A DNA stretch of 7,646 nucleotides, from assembly GCA_009774535.1 (NCBI GenBank), contig VSNY01000185.1, forward strand, positions 1 to 7,646. Reading direction: 5' to 3'. Both the position numbers and the translations under genes were made by a program. This document shows positions 1-6,185 of the stretch, piece by piece. Numbering within the stretch: the first letter of the stretch is position 1; every line of letters starts with the position of its first letter. The notes under the pieces were generated by a model that saw only the letters and a list, made by a program, of their open reading frames with translations, searched no databases and was not told the DNA's origin. The stretch is from Lachnospiraceae bacterium. GTDB taxonomy: Bacteria > Bacillota > Clostridia > Lachnospirales > Lachnospiraceae.

Positions 1-420
1 GATTTAAGAACATGTGAAGCAATATAAAAAATAGCACTATATACTGGCTGATAATGTCATTCCCTTTATCGCCGTAAAGCACTTTAACCTTTACTTCAAT
101 GGCACATTCTTTCCCGCCGAAAAATTCTTTGGAAAGTGAGATTGATGCTCGACCAGAAACATGACTTTATCCCCAACCCTGAAAGCCAAATCGTTATAAA
201 TTCCATTCGTGAGGACGTTCCTTATGGTAATATCCATAAGCGCATCTTCCGTCGTCTCCATATCCTCCGGATGGAGCGCACGGTATAACTGTATCAGATA
301 TTTCTTATCCTGAAAGAGCGTTGAAAAAACACTGTCTTTCGCCGTATATTTTGCAAACACAACTTTTTTCTCCGCTGTTTTCTCTTTTGGTTCTTCCTGT
401 AATATTTCACCCTGCATCAT
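1..420 (-). pseudogene. Rpn-family PD-(D/E)XK nuclease, internally deleted and frameshifted, runs off left edge
   Basis: Family resemblance is to the Rpn 'recombination-promoting nuclease/putative transposase' proteins, which cleave DNA with a PD-(D/E)XK fold. From the ATG at 420 the frame reads about 109 residues and contains NDLAFRVGDKVMFLVEHQS, holding the expected Asp and the E-x-Q of the nuclease core. The frame then ends at 91 after unrelated residues. A second frame from about 142 to position 1 reads ISLSKEFFGGKECAIEV and then GNDIISQYI, the part that follows further along in intact relatives. About 50 codons between the E-x-Q motif and ISLS therefore seem to be missing, with a frame change. 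I chose the ATG at 420 over the one at 450 because GGGGTGAT lies just upstream of it. A second ATG follows at 417. The gene has its own promoter at 486-514. The family call is from memory of the motif pattern; the broken state is visible in the sequence. Confidence 0.75.
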
Positions 421-485
421 ATCACCCCGGTTCCAGGTCTTGCCAATCAATCCGGCAAATCGGCTATGCCCTACCTTATGGTTTT

Positions 486-514
486 ATTATACAGAGAAAC
501 TCCCGATTGTTCAA
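486..514 (-). promoter_or_regulatory. Sigma-A-type promoter for the Rpn gene
   Basis: On the minus strand a -35 box TTGAAC (509-514) is followed, after exactly 17 bases, by a perfect -10 box TATAAT (486-491). It sits about 66 bases upstream of the Rpn start at 420 and just after the terminator of the neighbouring operon, so the Rpn gene appears to be its own transcription unit. Confidence 0.7.
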
Positions 515-519
515 GACAT

Positions 520-566
520 AAAAAGGGAGAAGCATCCGACAGCATTCGCCAGACACTTCTCCCTTT
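520..566 (-). terminator. Intrinsic terminator of the YodL/TTRAP operon
   Basis: An 11-bp perfect stem, AAAGGGAGAAG (566-556) pairing with CTTCTCCCTTT (532-522), closes a 23-base loop and runs into a short T-run on the minus strand. It begins two bases after the TAA at 568-570 that ends the DUF4316-like reading frame. The position supports that TAA as the original end of the gene. The loop is longer than usual for an intrinsic terminator. Confidence 0.7.
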
Positions 567-567
567 C

Positions 568-762
568 TTACTTCCGTCTGCGCTCCCTATCCTCTGCCAT
601 TGCCATCTGCTGTGCAGGTTTTCCACTCCGCTTTGCAATCTCTGCCTGTTTGCGACGCAGCTTTGCCAGGACGGATACCCTGCCATTTTTCCCTTTTGGG
701 GACATATTATTCCGCCTACCGTCAATCATGTTGTAATTCTGTTCTTCATCTATCTCGGAACT
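568..762 (-). pseudogene. Detached DUF4316-like C-terminal tail of the YodL protein
   Basis: These 64 codons plus TAA are in the same frame as the YodL gene and separated from it only by the TGA at 763-765. They read SSEIDEEQNYNMIDGRRNN at the start and a basic, Ala/Gln-rich end with KRSGKPAQQMAMAED and ERRRK. I recognise this as the DUF4316-type tail found at the C-terminus of YodL-domain proteins in clostridial conjugative elements. An internal ATG at 727-729 could start a 53-residue peptide, but I see no ribosome site before it. The most likely reading is that a stop mutation detached the tail. The alternative, that the two parts are naturally separate, is less likely because the frame and spacing are unbroken and the terminator follows directly. 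Confidence 0.65.
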
Positions 763-1464
763 TCAAAGATACTCCCCATTCTCCATATATTTCTGCCAGT
801 TTTCAAGAGGCGGCTTATCCATAGCATTGCCGGATTGCGTCTGGATATTCCCATCGGGTATTTCCTGTTTTTGCAGCTCTGCGGTAAGCTGCGGCAGATT
901 GAGGTAATCCTTAATCTGCTGTAAGGCCGTCTGGTCAAAACCCTGATATGTATGATCTACAATTATCTTCCCTTCTTCATCCAACACAACCCATGCCACT
1001 TCTTTTCCATAGGTTTCATGCTCCATCAGGAAGAACTGCCTGCCGTCTATGATAATGCTGTCAAAAGCATGCCAGTTCCCTTCTTTCCCTCCGATTTGAA
1101 AATCTGACGTATCAATCGACACAAGTGTACCGGATGAACCCTTACGGATAAACCCGGCTATGACGGTAAACCCATCTTTTTCAACATAGTAAGAAGTCAC
1201 AACACTGTCCTTATTCAAAACAAGCACGTCGCTGACGCTGATCGAATGCCCGTGGAATGTCCTTGGCAACTTCCCATTAAAACGCCTGCGGATTTGTCCC
1301 GGTCCATCCTCCGGCTGCATCCGTGCCAGATTCACCTGCTCATAATCCTCATACTGTATCTGGATTCCCTTCTCCTGCAGCGCACTGTAAGGCCGGAACC
1401 GTATCTGCCTGTTTTCCGGGATATTTTTAAGCTGGTAGAGCGCAAATTGATTCACATCCATCAT
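763..1464 (-). CDS. YodL-domain protein of a conjugative element, C-terminally truncated by in-frame TGA
   Basis: This is a 233-residue cytoplasmic protein with no signal peptide or membrane segment. Residues about 8-115 look like the YodL-like domain of Firmicutes conjugative elements: YQLKNIPENRQIRFRPYSAL, then YEQVNLARMQPED, LPRTFHGHSISVSDVLVLN and SYYVEKDGFTVI. Residues about 120-190 hold a beta-rich region (FDSIIIDGRQFFLMEHE, VAWVVLDEEGKIIVDHTYQG). The molecular function of the family is not known; it travels with transfer genes. The start at 1464 is favoured by GGAGG four bases upstream and overlaps the TTRAP stop (ATGA), implying translational coupling. The protein ends at MENGEYL before TGA, while the same frame continues for 64 more codons. 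A CGA-to-TGA change would explain the stop. The shortened product may or may not work. Confidence 0.8.
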   Translation of the reverse strand: MMDVNQFALYQLKNIPENRQIRFRPYSALQEKGIQIQYEDYEQVNLARMQPEDGPGQIRRRFNGKLPRTFHGHSISVSDVLVLNKDSVVTSYYVEKDGFTVIAGFIRKGSSGTLVSIDTSDFQIGGKEGNWHAFDSIIIDGRQFFLMEHETYGKEVAWVVLDEEGKIIVDHTYQGFDQTALQQIKDYLNLPQLTAELQKQEIPDGNIQTQSGNAMDKPPLENWQKYMENGEYL

Positions 1465-1691
1465 TCGTCCTCCACTGGTTCCTCTTTGTATAGTTCCAAA
1501 TCCATGTTTAAAAATGCTTCATCCGCAAGGAACCACAGCTTTTCCAGTGTACTGTTGATAAGGGCAAGCATCTCATCGTCTCTACAGACGTAGGTGATCA
1601 CGTTATATATTTGCTCTATGGTTGCCCGCCTGCTTTCCTTTTGGAACATTGCCAACAGGAAATATTCATTTTCCTCAAATCTCGCCATCAT
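1461..1691 (-). CDS. Transposon-transfer assisting family protein (TTRAP)
   Basis: This small acidic protein (75 or 76 residues, since two ATGs lie in tandem at 1691 and 1688) reads MARFEENEYFLLAMFQKES, then YVCRDDEMLALINSTLEKL and a Glu/Asp-rich end PVEDE. I recognise the pattern as the 'transposon-transfer assisting' family found in conjugative transposons of Clostridia; its exact role is not established. AAGGAG lies about ten bases upstream. The same frame is open further upstream to 1787, but that extension crosses the junction with the recombinase cassette and has no family resemblance, so I reject it. The stop of an upstream gene tail overlaps the start, and its own stop overlaps the YodL start, giving a tightly coupled operon. 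Its original promoter has probably been separated from it by the recombinase insertion. Confidence 0.75.
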   Translation of the reverse strand: MMARFEENEYFLLAMFQKESRRATIEQIYNVITYVCRDDEMLALINSTLEKLWFLADEAFLNMDLELYKEEPVEDE

Positions 1692-1738
1692 AATTCCGGT
1701 TCTCCTTTCTTCTTTGCCTGTGCTTTCTGCCTGAAATG
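1688..1738 (-). pseudogene. C-terminal tail of a lost conjugative-element gene
   Basis: Sixteen codons and a TGA read HFRQKAQAKKKGEPEL, a basic Lys/Gln-rich end like those of conjugative-element proteins. The TGA at 1688-1690 overlaps the tandem ATGs of the TTRAP gene, the coupled arrangement seen at the next junction too. Upstream the frame is blocked by the TAG at 1739-1741 that ends the truncated recombinase. I infer that this is what remains of the gene once directly upstream of TTRAP, possibly the ArdC/LtrC-like gene now at 4217-4851. That link cannot be proved from the sequence. Confidence 0.45.
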
Positions 1739-2197
1739 CTAATGTATCCATTTGAAGCCAAAATATAGGAGAAAAAGAAGTTTGCACTCTCTATCGAGTC
1801 TAAATTGCTCTGAATTATGAGACGTGCGGATATCCATTTTCTGTAGCGGTTCCTTAACTTCCTCTTTTGATGGAATGTAAAGAACAGGACGGTAAGCCTT
1901 GCAGAAAAAATTAGGAATGTATGCTTCCTGACCAAGGGAAAGGATATATTCACTCAGCACCTTCACTATCGACATACGGCGATTATGATAGGCATCTCCT
2001 TCGCCTGGTCTGGCTTCAGACCATTTGGCTGCCATTTCATAGGTGACTGTTGTCAGTTTCGGATAATTCTGTACGCAAAAGGTATCAAAGCGTTTTAACA
2101 GCTTTTCTTCGGAATTATAGGCATATCCATCAGCTCGTTTTTGCTGTATAAGTCCTTCGATATGATGTGCCAGACCGCTCTCAAAAATGTATGTCAT
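1739..2197 (-). pseudogene. Tyrosine recombinase (second of tandem), N-terminal core-binding part only
   Basis: The reading frame gives 152 residues. The pattern EGLIQQKRADGYAYNSEEKL, KRFDTFCVQNYPKLTTVT, RRMSIVKVLSEYILSLG and YIPSKEEVKEPLQKMDIR is that of a SAM-like core-binding domain plus linker of a phage-integrase-family protein. It stops at LDRECKLLFLLYFGFKWIH. In relatives this helix leads into the catalytic G-L-R motif, so every catalytic residue (Arg, Lys, H-x-x-R, His, Tyr) is missing. The ATG at 2197 overlaps the TGA of the upstream recombinase (ATGA), so the two were translated as a pair. The DNA after about 1741 resembles conjugative-element sequence instead, which makes this a deletion or insertion junction. 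If expressed, it could at most bind DNA or a partner recombinase. Confidence 0.8.
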
Positions 2198-4074
2198 GAT
2201 AAAACACCTCCAAATTCCAAAGGGCAGAGCCTCATTTTATCTTCGTCACGTTCAAGATATACCTCGGCAGTTTCCTGACGTGCATGCCCGAGAGCATTGG
2301 AAATATCATCAAGTTTGTTGTCTGCCCGAAGCATTCTTGTGGCAAATGTTTTTCGTGTCATATGAAAGCCCTGACCAGCAGATAATTCAAATCCATATTC
2401 AGCAAGTATTCTTTTTAAAGCTCCACGGCACGCCGTTGTAACTTTAAGCGGAATATATGGCGCCTGATGGCGGATAAATATATATCCGCTGCCTGTGGCA
2501 GCTGCTTCCGGACGTCCATTCATGATGTATTTATATACAGAATTACCTGCATCAGTTGGGACTGGAAGCGTGATTGCTTTCCCTGTTTTCTGCTGGATGA
2601 AGGAAACAGTTTTGTTTTTCCAGTCAAAATCATTTACCTGAAGCTTTAGAATGTCTGCTCCCCTGATACCCATCCTGAGGCCGAGCATAACCATAGCTGT
2701 GTCCCTGAGTTCTATGGGAGTGGAAGCTTTCTCACGGTATTCATATATTTTTTCGGCCATATCGTCGCTCAGAACATCAGCTATGCTGCGATGGGGAGCG
2801 CAGCTTGCGGATACTGCAAAAACAAGTGTTGGCGGAACCAGATCCTGGTCAGCCATGTACCGCAGAAGCTGACGGAGCTTTGCCCCATATGCATTTTTAC
2901 TTTCCGGGGTCGAGTGGACATCATGGTTATGAAACGCTTTCACTACATGAGGTGTTATGGACAATGGGTTGTCTATTCCATTATCTTCAAGATATTTGAA
3001 GAAACCGCATCCGGCAGCCCTGCACATGGTAAGTGTATTATTAGTCATTCCATCCCGCCTTCGGTTCTCTATAAAACCATCAAGGATGCTTTTGCTCCAT
3101 GGCGGAAGATGATCGGACGCACGCTTTGGATCAGCAGTCATATTAGATTCCATTGTGTCCTGGAGATACTTTTCAAACATTTTGATCGTGTGTGAACGGT
3201 GGGCCGATACAGAATTGCTGGCTTTGGACTGATTCGGACAATCCGGAAGTATATCTATCCATAGGGCTACAGTTTCTGCCGAATGTTCCAGGCGGTTAAG
3301 TTCCAAAAACATGAAATACCATGTGAAATCATTGCGGTAAACAGCTTTTGATGATTCCGTGTATTTCCAATCGTCCAAGGCGTCAAGATACTCTTCAGCT
3401 TTATGTTCAAGAGGTACACTGGGATGGAATGCGGCGCCTGTTTTGGGGAGTTTCATACCGGGCAGTATTTCAGCGTTACCGCCAAAAAGAACCAGCTGAT
3501 AACACTCCGGCACATCACCCCGGAGGTGAAGGTATTTCATAAGCGCCGTCATGGCGCATACGGCGTTCTGGCATCTGTCGGGAGAGCCACTGGATTTGCA
3601 GTAAGTATTCCAGTATTCGATAAGAGTATCTATGGTGACTGCTTCCGGCTCTGTAATTCCAAGGGAAGTCGCAAGCTTGAAAAACTCTTTTGTGGCAACG
3701 GAATACGTATGGTAATAGCTGGGATTCTGGTTGGCCGCATAGTATTTCTCCAACTCATATGTCAGGCGGAAAAAGGATTCCGACATCCCGCTACGGCAGA
3801 AAAAACTGTCTTCTGAGCGGCAGAAAGGACTTTCGATATCTCCAAAGAGCAGGTAATGCTCAAGGCGGAACAGGGCGTTTCTATATTGGGAACATGTCTC
3901 ATAGGAAATTTCCTGTTTCTTAATCTCAAGCCAGTCCAGCGCGGCATCCACTGAAAAAGGTTTGAAGAGCGTGGTGTAACAGGTTCTGTGCATGTCTATA
4001 TTCTTACATGCACTGTCTGGCTGCTTCATCATATTGAGAACTGATGAAACAGCATCTAAATAGTTTATTTGCAT
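2194..4074 (-). CDS. Site-specific tyrosine recombinase/integrase, 626 aa, catalytically complete
   Basis: This cytoplasmic DNA strand-exchange enzyme of the phage-integrase family is complete. The catalytic domain spans about residues 430-620: Arg471 in MGIRGADILKL, the beta-hairpin Lys in QQKTGK (496 or 499), H571 and R574 in HMTRKTFATRML, H597 in ALGHARQET, and Tyr606 in EVYLERD. The N-terminal half is unusually long. Stretches at about 40-190, 222-305 and 325-412 each look like helical core-binding (SAM-like) modules, the last being the normal one next to the catalytic domain. The length is close to that I recall for TnpB of Tn554. AAAGGAG lies ten bases before the ATG. Its TGA overlaps the ATG of a second recombinase, as in multi-recombinase cassettes (Tn554-like or recombinase-in-trio elements). 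It is the only long intact recombination gene here. Other members of such a set are absent or truncated, so it may not be able to move the cassette alone. Confidence 0.93.
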   Translation of the reverse strand: MQINYLDAVSSVLNMMKQPDSACKNIDMHRTCYTTLFKPFSVDAALDWLEIKKQEISYETCSQYRNALFRLEHYLLFGDIESPFCRSEDSFFCRSGMSESFFRLTYELEKYYAANQNPSYYHTYSVATKEFFKLATSLGITEPEAVTIDTLIEYWNTYCKSSGSPDRCQNAVCAMTALMKYLHLRGDVPECYQLVLFGGNAEILPGMKLPKTGAAFHPSVPLEHKAEEYLDALDDWKYTESSKAVYRNDFTWYFMFLELNRLEHSAETVALWIDILPDCPNQSKASNSVSAHRSHTIKMFEKYLQDTMESNMTADPKRASDHLPPWSKSILDGFIENRRRDGMTNNTLTMCRAAGCGFFKYLEDNGIDNPLSITPHVVKAFHNHDVHSTPESKNAYGAKLRQLLRYMADQDLVPPTLVFAVSASCAPHRSIADVLSDDMAEKIYEYREKASTPIELRDTAMVMLGLRMGIRGADILKLQVNDFDWKNKTVSFIQQKTGKAITLPVPTDAGNSVYKYIMNGRPEAAATGSGYIFIRHQAPYIPLKVTTACRGALKRILAEYGFELSAGQGFHMTRKTFATRMLRADNKLDDISNALGHARQETAEVYLERDEDKMRLCPLEFGGVLS

Positions 4075-4216
4075 ATCAAATGCGCTCCTTTCCGGATTCC
4101 CATCTGAGGGGAAAACCTAAGAATAGCGTATCTGATAATGCTCATCTTTTGTACAAGAAAGTGAGGATTTATGGGAAATAGTTTAAAAGATCAACATTAT
4201 AAAAACATGGGTATAA
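4075..4216 (-). other. Leader of the recombinase gene
   Basis: This is 142 bases of AT-rich DNA between the broken ArdC-like gene and the recombinase start. It holds the ribosome site AAAGGAG (4085-4091). Possible -35/-10 pairs here (for example TTGATC with TAAATC, 17 bases apart) are weak. An isolated TATAAT occurs in the first 30 bases after the junction without a good -35. I cannot name a promoter with confidence. Confidence 0.35.
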
Positions 4217-4851
4217 GGCTTCCACCTCCCTCGTCATCTGGCCTTTCTTCTCCCCAAGCTCCTCCATCACGTCCCGGTCATGGCACATGGCGTGGGTGAC
4301 TTCATGGACGGCTGTTTTCATGGTCTGCTTTTCGCTCATGCCCTCCTTGATTACGATTTCCTTATTTGTATTGCTGTAATACCCCTTTGATTCCCCTTCA
4401 ATCTCTGCATAGCGCATGGGAGCCGGGGATACCATGCGGATCGCGCCTCCATGAAAATCTCAAAGTTCTCCACACTCCCCATCAATTCCGGTGTATCCAG
4501 CTCCGGAAGTGGATCGCCGTAAGTCTGCGAAATGTCAAATACCGTTGCCACACGAAACCGTGGGATGATATGCTCCACTTCCTCTGTCTCCGGCTGTCCG
4601 TCCGGGCGCAGCACCGGCTCATTTGTTTCCCGGTCAAATTTCTCCACTTCTTCTTTTTCCCTGATCGGCACAGGGGCAATGATCTTAATTCCCTTCTCCC
4701 CACTTTTAACCTGCCGATTGAATTTCTTGTATGGAACTGCGACATCGTTTTCAGGTATACCGTGTATTTTTCCGATGTAAATAAATCCTTTTACGCCCTG
4801 ATCCAGCCGTTCCGTGATCTCTTTTAACTGTTCTTCCCGTTTTCCGGCCAT
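4217..4851 (-). pseudogene. ArdC/LtrC-like antirestriction protein with metallopeptidase domain, multiply broken
   Basis: Intact relatives in conjugative elements combine an ArdC-type ssDNA-binding N-domain with a zinc-metallopeptidase-like domain. The start MAGKREEQLKEITERLDQG has a strong GGAGG six bases before the ATG at 4851. An extra base near 4785 moves the reading frame; the shifted frame continues the family pattern as LFTSEKYTVYLKTMSQFH down to about 4731. About 27 codons are then missing before KKFNRQVKSGEKGIKIIAP resumes in the first frame. A duplicated CG at about 4442-4445 shifts the frame again; the other frame carries on as IRMVSPAPMRYAEIEGE and TAVHEVTHAMCHDRD, with the HExxH zinc motif. 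The family sequence stops at TREVEA (about 4217), followed by unrelated codons and a stop at 4169. It cannot make a normal protein. The three lesions and the truncation are inferred by comparing reading frames with the remembered family pattern. Confidence 0.8.
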
Positions 4852-4893
4852 AAATTTCCTCCATTCCCTGCCAGGAACGGTCTCGGAAACTCT

Positions 4894-4974
4894 TTAAGCC
4901 CGAATTTCCGCTCTTTTTTCATGTTCTTCTTTTTTGCTTTCCTCCATATCCAGGAAAACATTTTTGTTAAATTT
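4894..4974 (-). pseudogene. Lys/Glu-rich C-terminal tail of an unidentified upstream gene
   Basis: A 26-codon open stretch ends at the TAA at 4894-4896, 42 bases before the ArdC-like start. It reads KFNKNVFLDMEESKKEEHEK and then RAEIRA. It is bounded upstream by a TGA at 4975-4977, close to where the insertion-sequence DNA seems to begin, so it looks like the end of a gene whose body is gone. Highly charged tails like this are common in conjugative-element proteins, but I do not recognise the gene. A 17-residue peptide from the internal ATG at 4947 is possible but unlikely. Confidence 0.35.
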
Positions 4975-4985
4975 TCAAAAAAGTA

Positions 4986-5001
4986 TTGACATATAAGTCA
5001 A
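4986..5001. repeat. Near-palindrome TTGAC-N6-GTCAA at the IS left side
   Basis: TTGACATATAAGTCAA is a 16-bp palindrome with one mismatched pair. It contains a perfect -35 hexamer TTGACA on the plus strand, but no recognisable -10 lies 16-18 bases downstream. It could be part of an IS end or an operator. The sequence alone does not decide. Confidence 0.4.
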
Positions 5002-5008
5002 AATGTGC

Positions 5009-5049
5009 GGCGCGTTTGGTGCCCATATACGCCAGTCACCAAACGCGCC
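5009..5049. repeat. Perfect 13-bp inverted repeat upstream of the transposase
   Basis: GGCGCGTTTGGTG (5009-5021) and CACCAAACGCGCC (5037-5049) pair perfectly around a 15-base loop. The hairpin lies about 60 bases before the transposase start codon and 46 bases before its AGGAGG site, and is much more GC-rich than the flanking DNA. No T-run follows, so it is not a standard terminator. It may lie within the IS leader, where hairpins often limit read-through expression of the transposase, or mark the IS end. Confidence 0.7.
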
Positions 5050-5109
5050 CCTTGCAGTTAAGAAGCGTCTGTGCCACACACAGCTCTAAACTACCAGGAG
5101 GTGCACTTT

Positions 5110-6083
5110 ATGATCTAGTACTGGCAGTCCATGCAAGATTACAAGTACTTTCTCACCGAATCCAAAGTCCATTTCGATTCCTCTGAAAGAAACCGGCTCC
5201 ATACGGAGCTTTGGAAACCATGGCAGAAGCTCCGGCTTTTCGATTCCGTTAAGGCCATGGAGTTCCTTTTGCACTTTTACTCCAACACTGGCAGGCCCGC
5301 TAAGAACCAGCCGCAAATCTTAAGGTCTTTTATCCTTTTCTTTCTTCTGTTTTCAGAAGGTTTGGCCAGGCTATCCCTTACCCTTTGGGTGGACAGGCTG
5401 GGACACGGCCGCCTCCTTGCCGCCCTCATCGGCTGCACTGCGGATTCCCTGCCGCCGTGCATACCCATGCCTGCCCACGCGGGCGCCACAGGGTTGGTAC
5501 ACCGTAAGGCCTGCGGCATTTCCCCGCCCCGATGCTTCCCGGGGCTGGTACAGCGGCCTGGAAAAATATTACTTCGGCTACACGTTGTTCCAATTATCCT
5601 GCTATAACAGTGAACTCAGGACAGATATCCCCCTGCTTCTGCGTTTTACCAGCGCAAGGCGGCATGATTCGGTCAATTTCCTTGCCGCTTTCCATGAACT
5701 GGAAAAACATATGCCGGCTGTTTCCACCTCGAATATGTGCCTGGATTCTGCAATGGACAATTACCCCACCTACCGGATCCTTAAAAACAGGGGAATACGG
5801 GCCTTCATCGACCTGAACGACAAATGCGGCCGGCCAAAAACAATTCCTGATACCATCACCATTGACAAAGATGGGACTCCTCTATGTCAGGAAAAACTGC
5901 GCATGAAACCTAACGGTTATGACAGATCCAGCGGTTACCTCATGTGGCGCTGCCCCTATGGGAAAGAACACTGTTCCAAATGTAAAAACTCCTGCACAGA
6001 TTCCAAAAATGGGAGAGTCGTCAAGACCCGGCCCGAATGGGATATCCGGCTTTACACCGATGTCCCCCGCGGCACAGATGCTT
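5110..6083 (+). pseudogene. DDE-type IS transposase, multiply inactivated
   Basis: AGGAGG at 5096-5101 precedes the ATG at 5110, but the third codon is TAG (5116-5118), probably from CAG. After it the frame reads YWQSMQDYKYFLTESKVHF and continues to IGCTADSLPP at about 5455. Sequence for roughly 100 codons is then missing. In frame three the family's VHTHACPRGRHRV follows from 5457, meeting a TAA at 5505. RHFP follows, a base is lost near 5531, and the second frame takes over with PDASRGWYSGLEKYYFGY, NMCLDSAMDNYPTYRILKN, the Cys cluster CPYGKEHCSKCKNSC and RPEWDIRLYTDVPRGTDAY. The next part, with the last catalytic Glu and the conserved Arg/Asn helix, is gone. The missing internal block should hold the first catalytic Asp. 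I take it as an IS4/IS1182-like DDE enzyme common in Lachnospiraceae; the exact IS family is uncertain. It cannot be active. Confidence 0.8.
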
Positions 6084-6117
6084 ATTTGCTATTGAGTTTC
6101 CGAGACCGCTCAAATAC

Positions 6118-6136
6118 TTGGGAGCTGCACTCCCAA
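6118..6136. repeat. Short perfect hairpin
   Basis: TTGGGAG (6118-6124) and CTCCCAA (6130-6136) form a 7-bp stem around the loop CTGCA. No T-run follows on either strand, so it is not an obvious terminator. Confidence 0.5.
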
Positions 6137-6154
6137 ACCCTTGTGGATTCGTGC

Positions 6155-6185
6155 TGCCAGTTACCCAAAATGCGGCTAACTGGCA
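6155..6185. repeat. Perfect 9-bp inverted repeat
   Basis: TGCCAGTTA (6155-6163) pairs with TAACTGGCA (6177-6185) around a 13-base loop. It lies 19 bases after the preceding hairpin, which points to a structured element rather than chance alone. Confidence 0.55.

Larger units (their letters stand above)
1739..4216 (-). mobile_element. Remnant of a multi-tyrosine-recombinase cassette inserted in a conjugative-element operon
   Basis: Two overlapping tyrosine-recombinase genes on the same strand are bounded on both sides by conjugative-element genes on that strand: a truncated ArdC/LtrC-like gene ends at about 4217, and a gene tail plus TTRAP resumes at about 1738. The co-directional tandem with ATGA coupling is typical of Tn554-type and RIT elements, which carry three genes. 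Here the second is truncated and a third is not seen. I found no clear terminal inverted repeats or target duplication at the two junctions, which suggests deletion at one or both ends. Edges are accurate to perhaps 20 bases. Confidence 0.55.
4986..6083 (+). mobile_element. Insertion-sequence remnant (IS1182-like or related), right end missing
   Basis: The segment comprises the near-palindrome, the perfect hairpin leader and the broken transposase on the plus strand, opposite to all flanking genes. The left edge is placed where the neighbouring minus-strand frame ends (about 4975-4986). The right edge is placed where transposase similarity stops, after VPRGTDAY at about 6083. Neither true terminal repeat nor a target duplication could be identified, so the limits are approximate. 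Confidence 0.5.

Noticed and set aside
763..765. TGA as a recoded selenocysteine codon
   Set aside because: No family reason for selenocysteine at this linker position and no obvious hairpin directly downstream; a nonsense change is simpler.
466..924. A 152-residue plus-strand open frame rich in hydrophobic residues
   Set aside because: It crosses the promoter and terminator on the other strand and the complement of the DUF4316-like tail; its hydrophobic look comes from antisense of Lys/Glu-rich codons.
1246..1593. A 115-residue plus-strand open frame
   Set aside because: It is the complement of the YodL and TTRAP genes, which have good family patterns and coupled starts.
1692..1787. N-terminal extension of the TTRAP protein starting MQTSFSPIF
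   Set aside because: It crosses the recombinase junction, is unlike the family, and the ATGs at 1691/1688 have an AAGGAG site and overlap the stop of the preceding frame.
4366..4827. A 153-residue plus-strand open frame
   Set aside because: It lies opposite the ArdC-like pseudogene, whose recognisable motifs (HExxH, GEKGIKIIAP) are all on the minus strand.
4986..5008. TTGACA as the -35 of a transposase promoter
   Set aside because: The bases at the -10 position fall in the GC-rich hairpin arm GGCGCG, so there is no matching -10 box.
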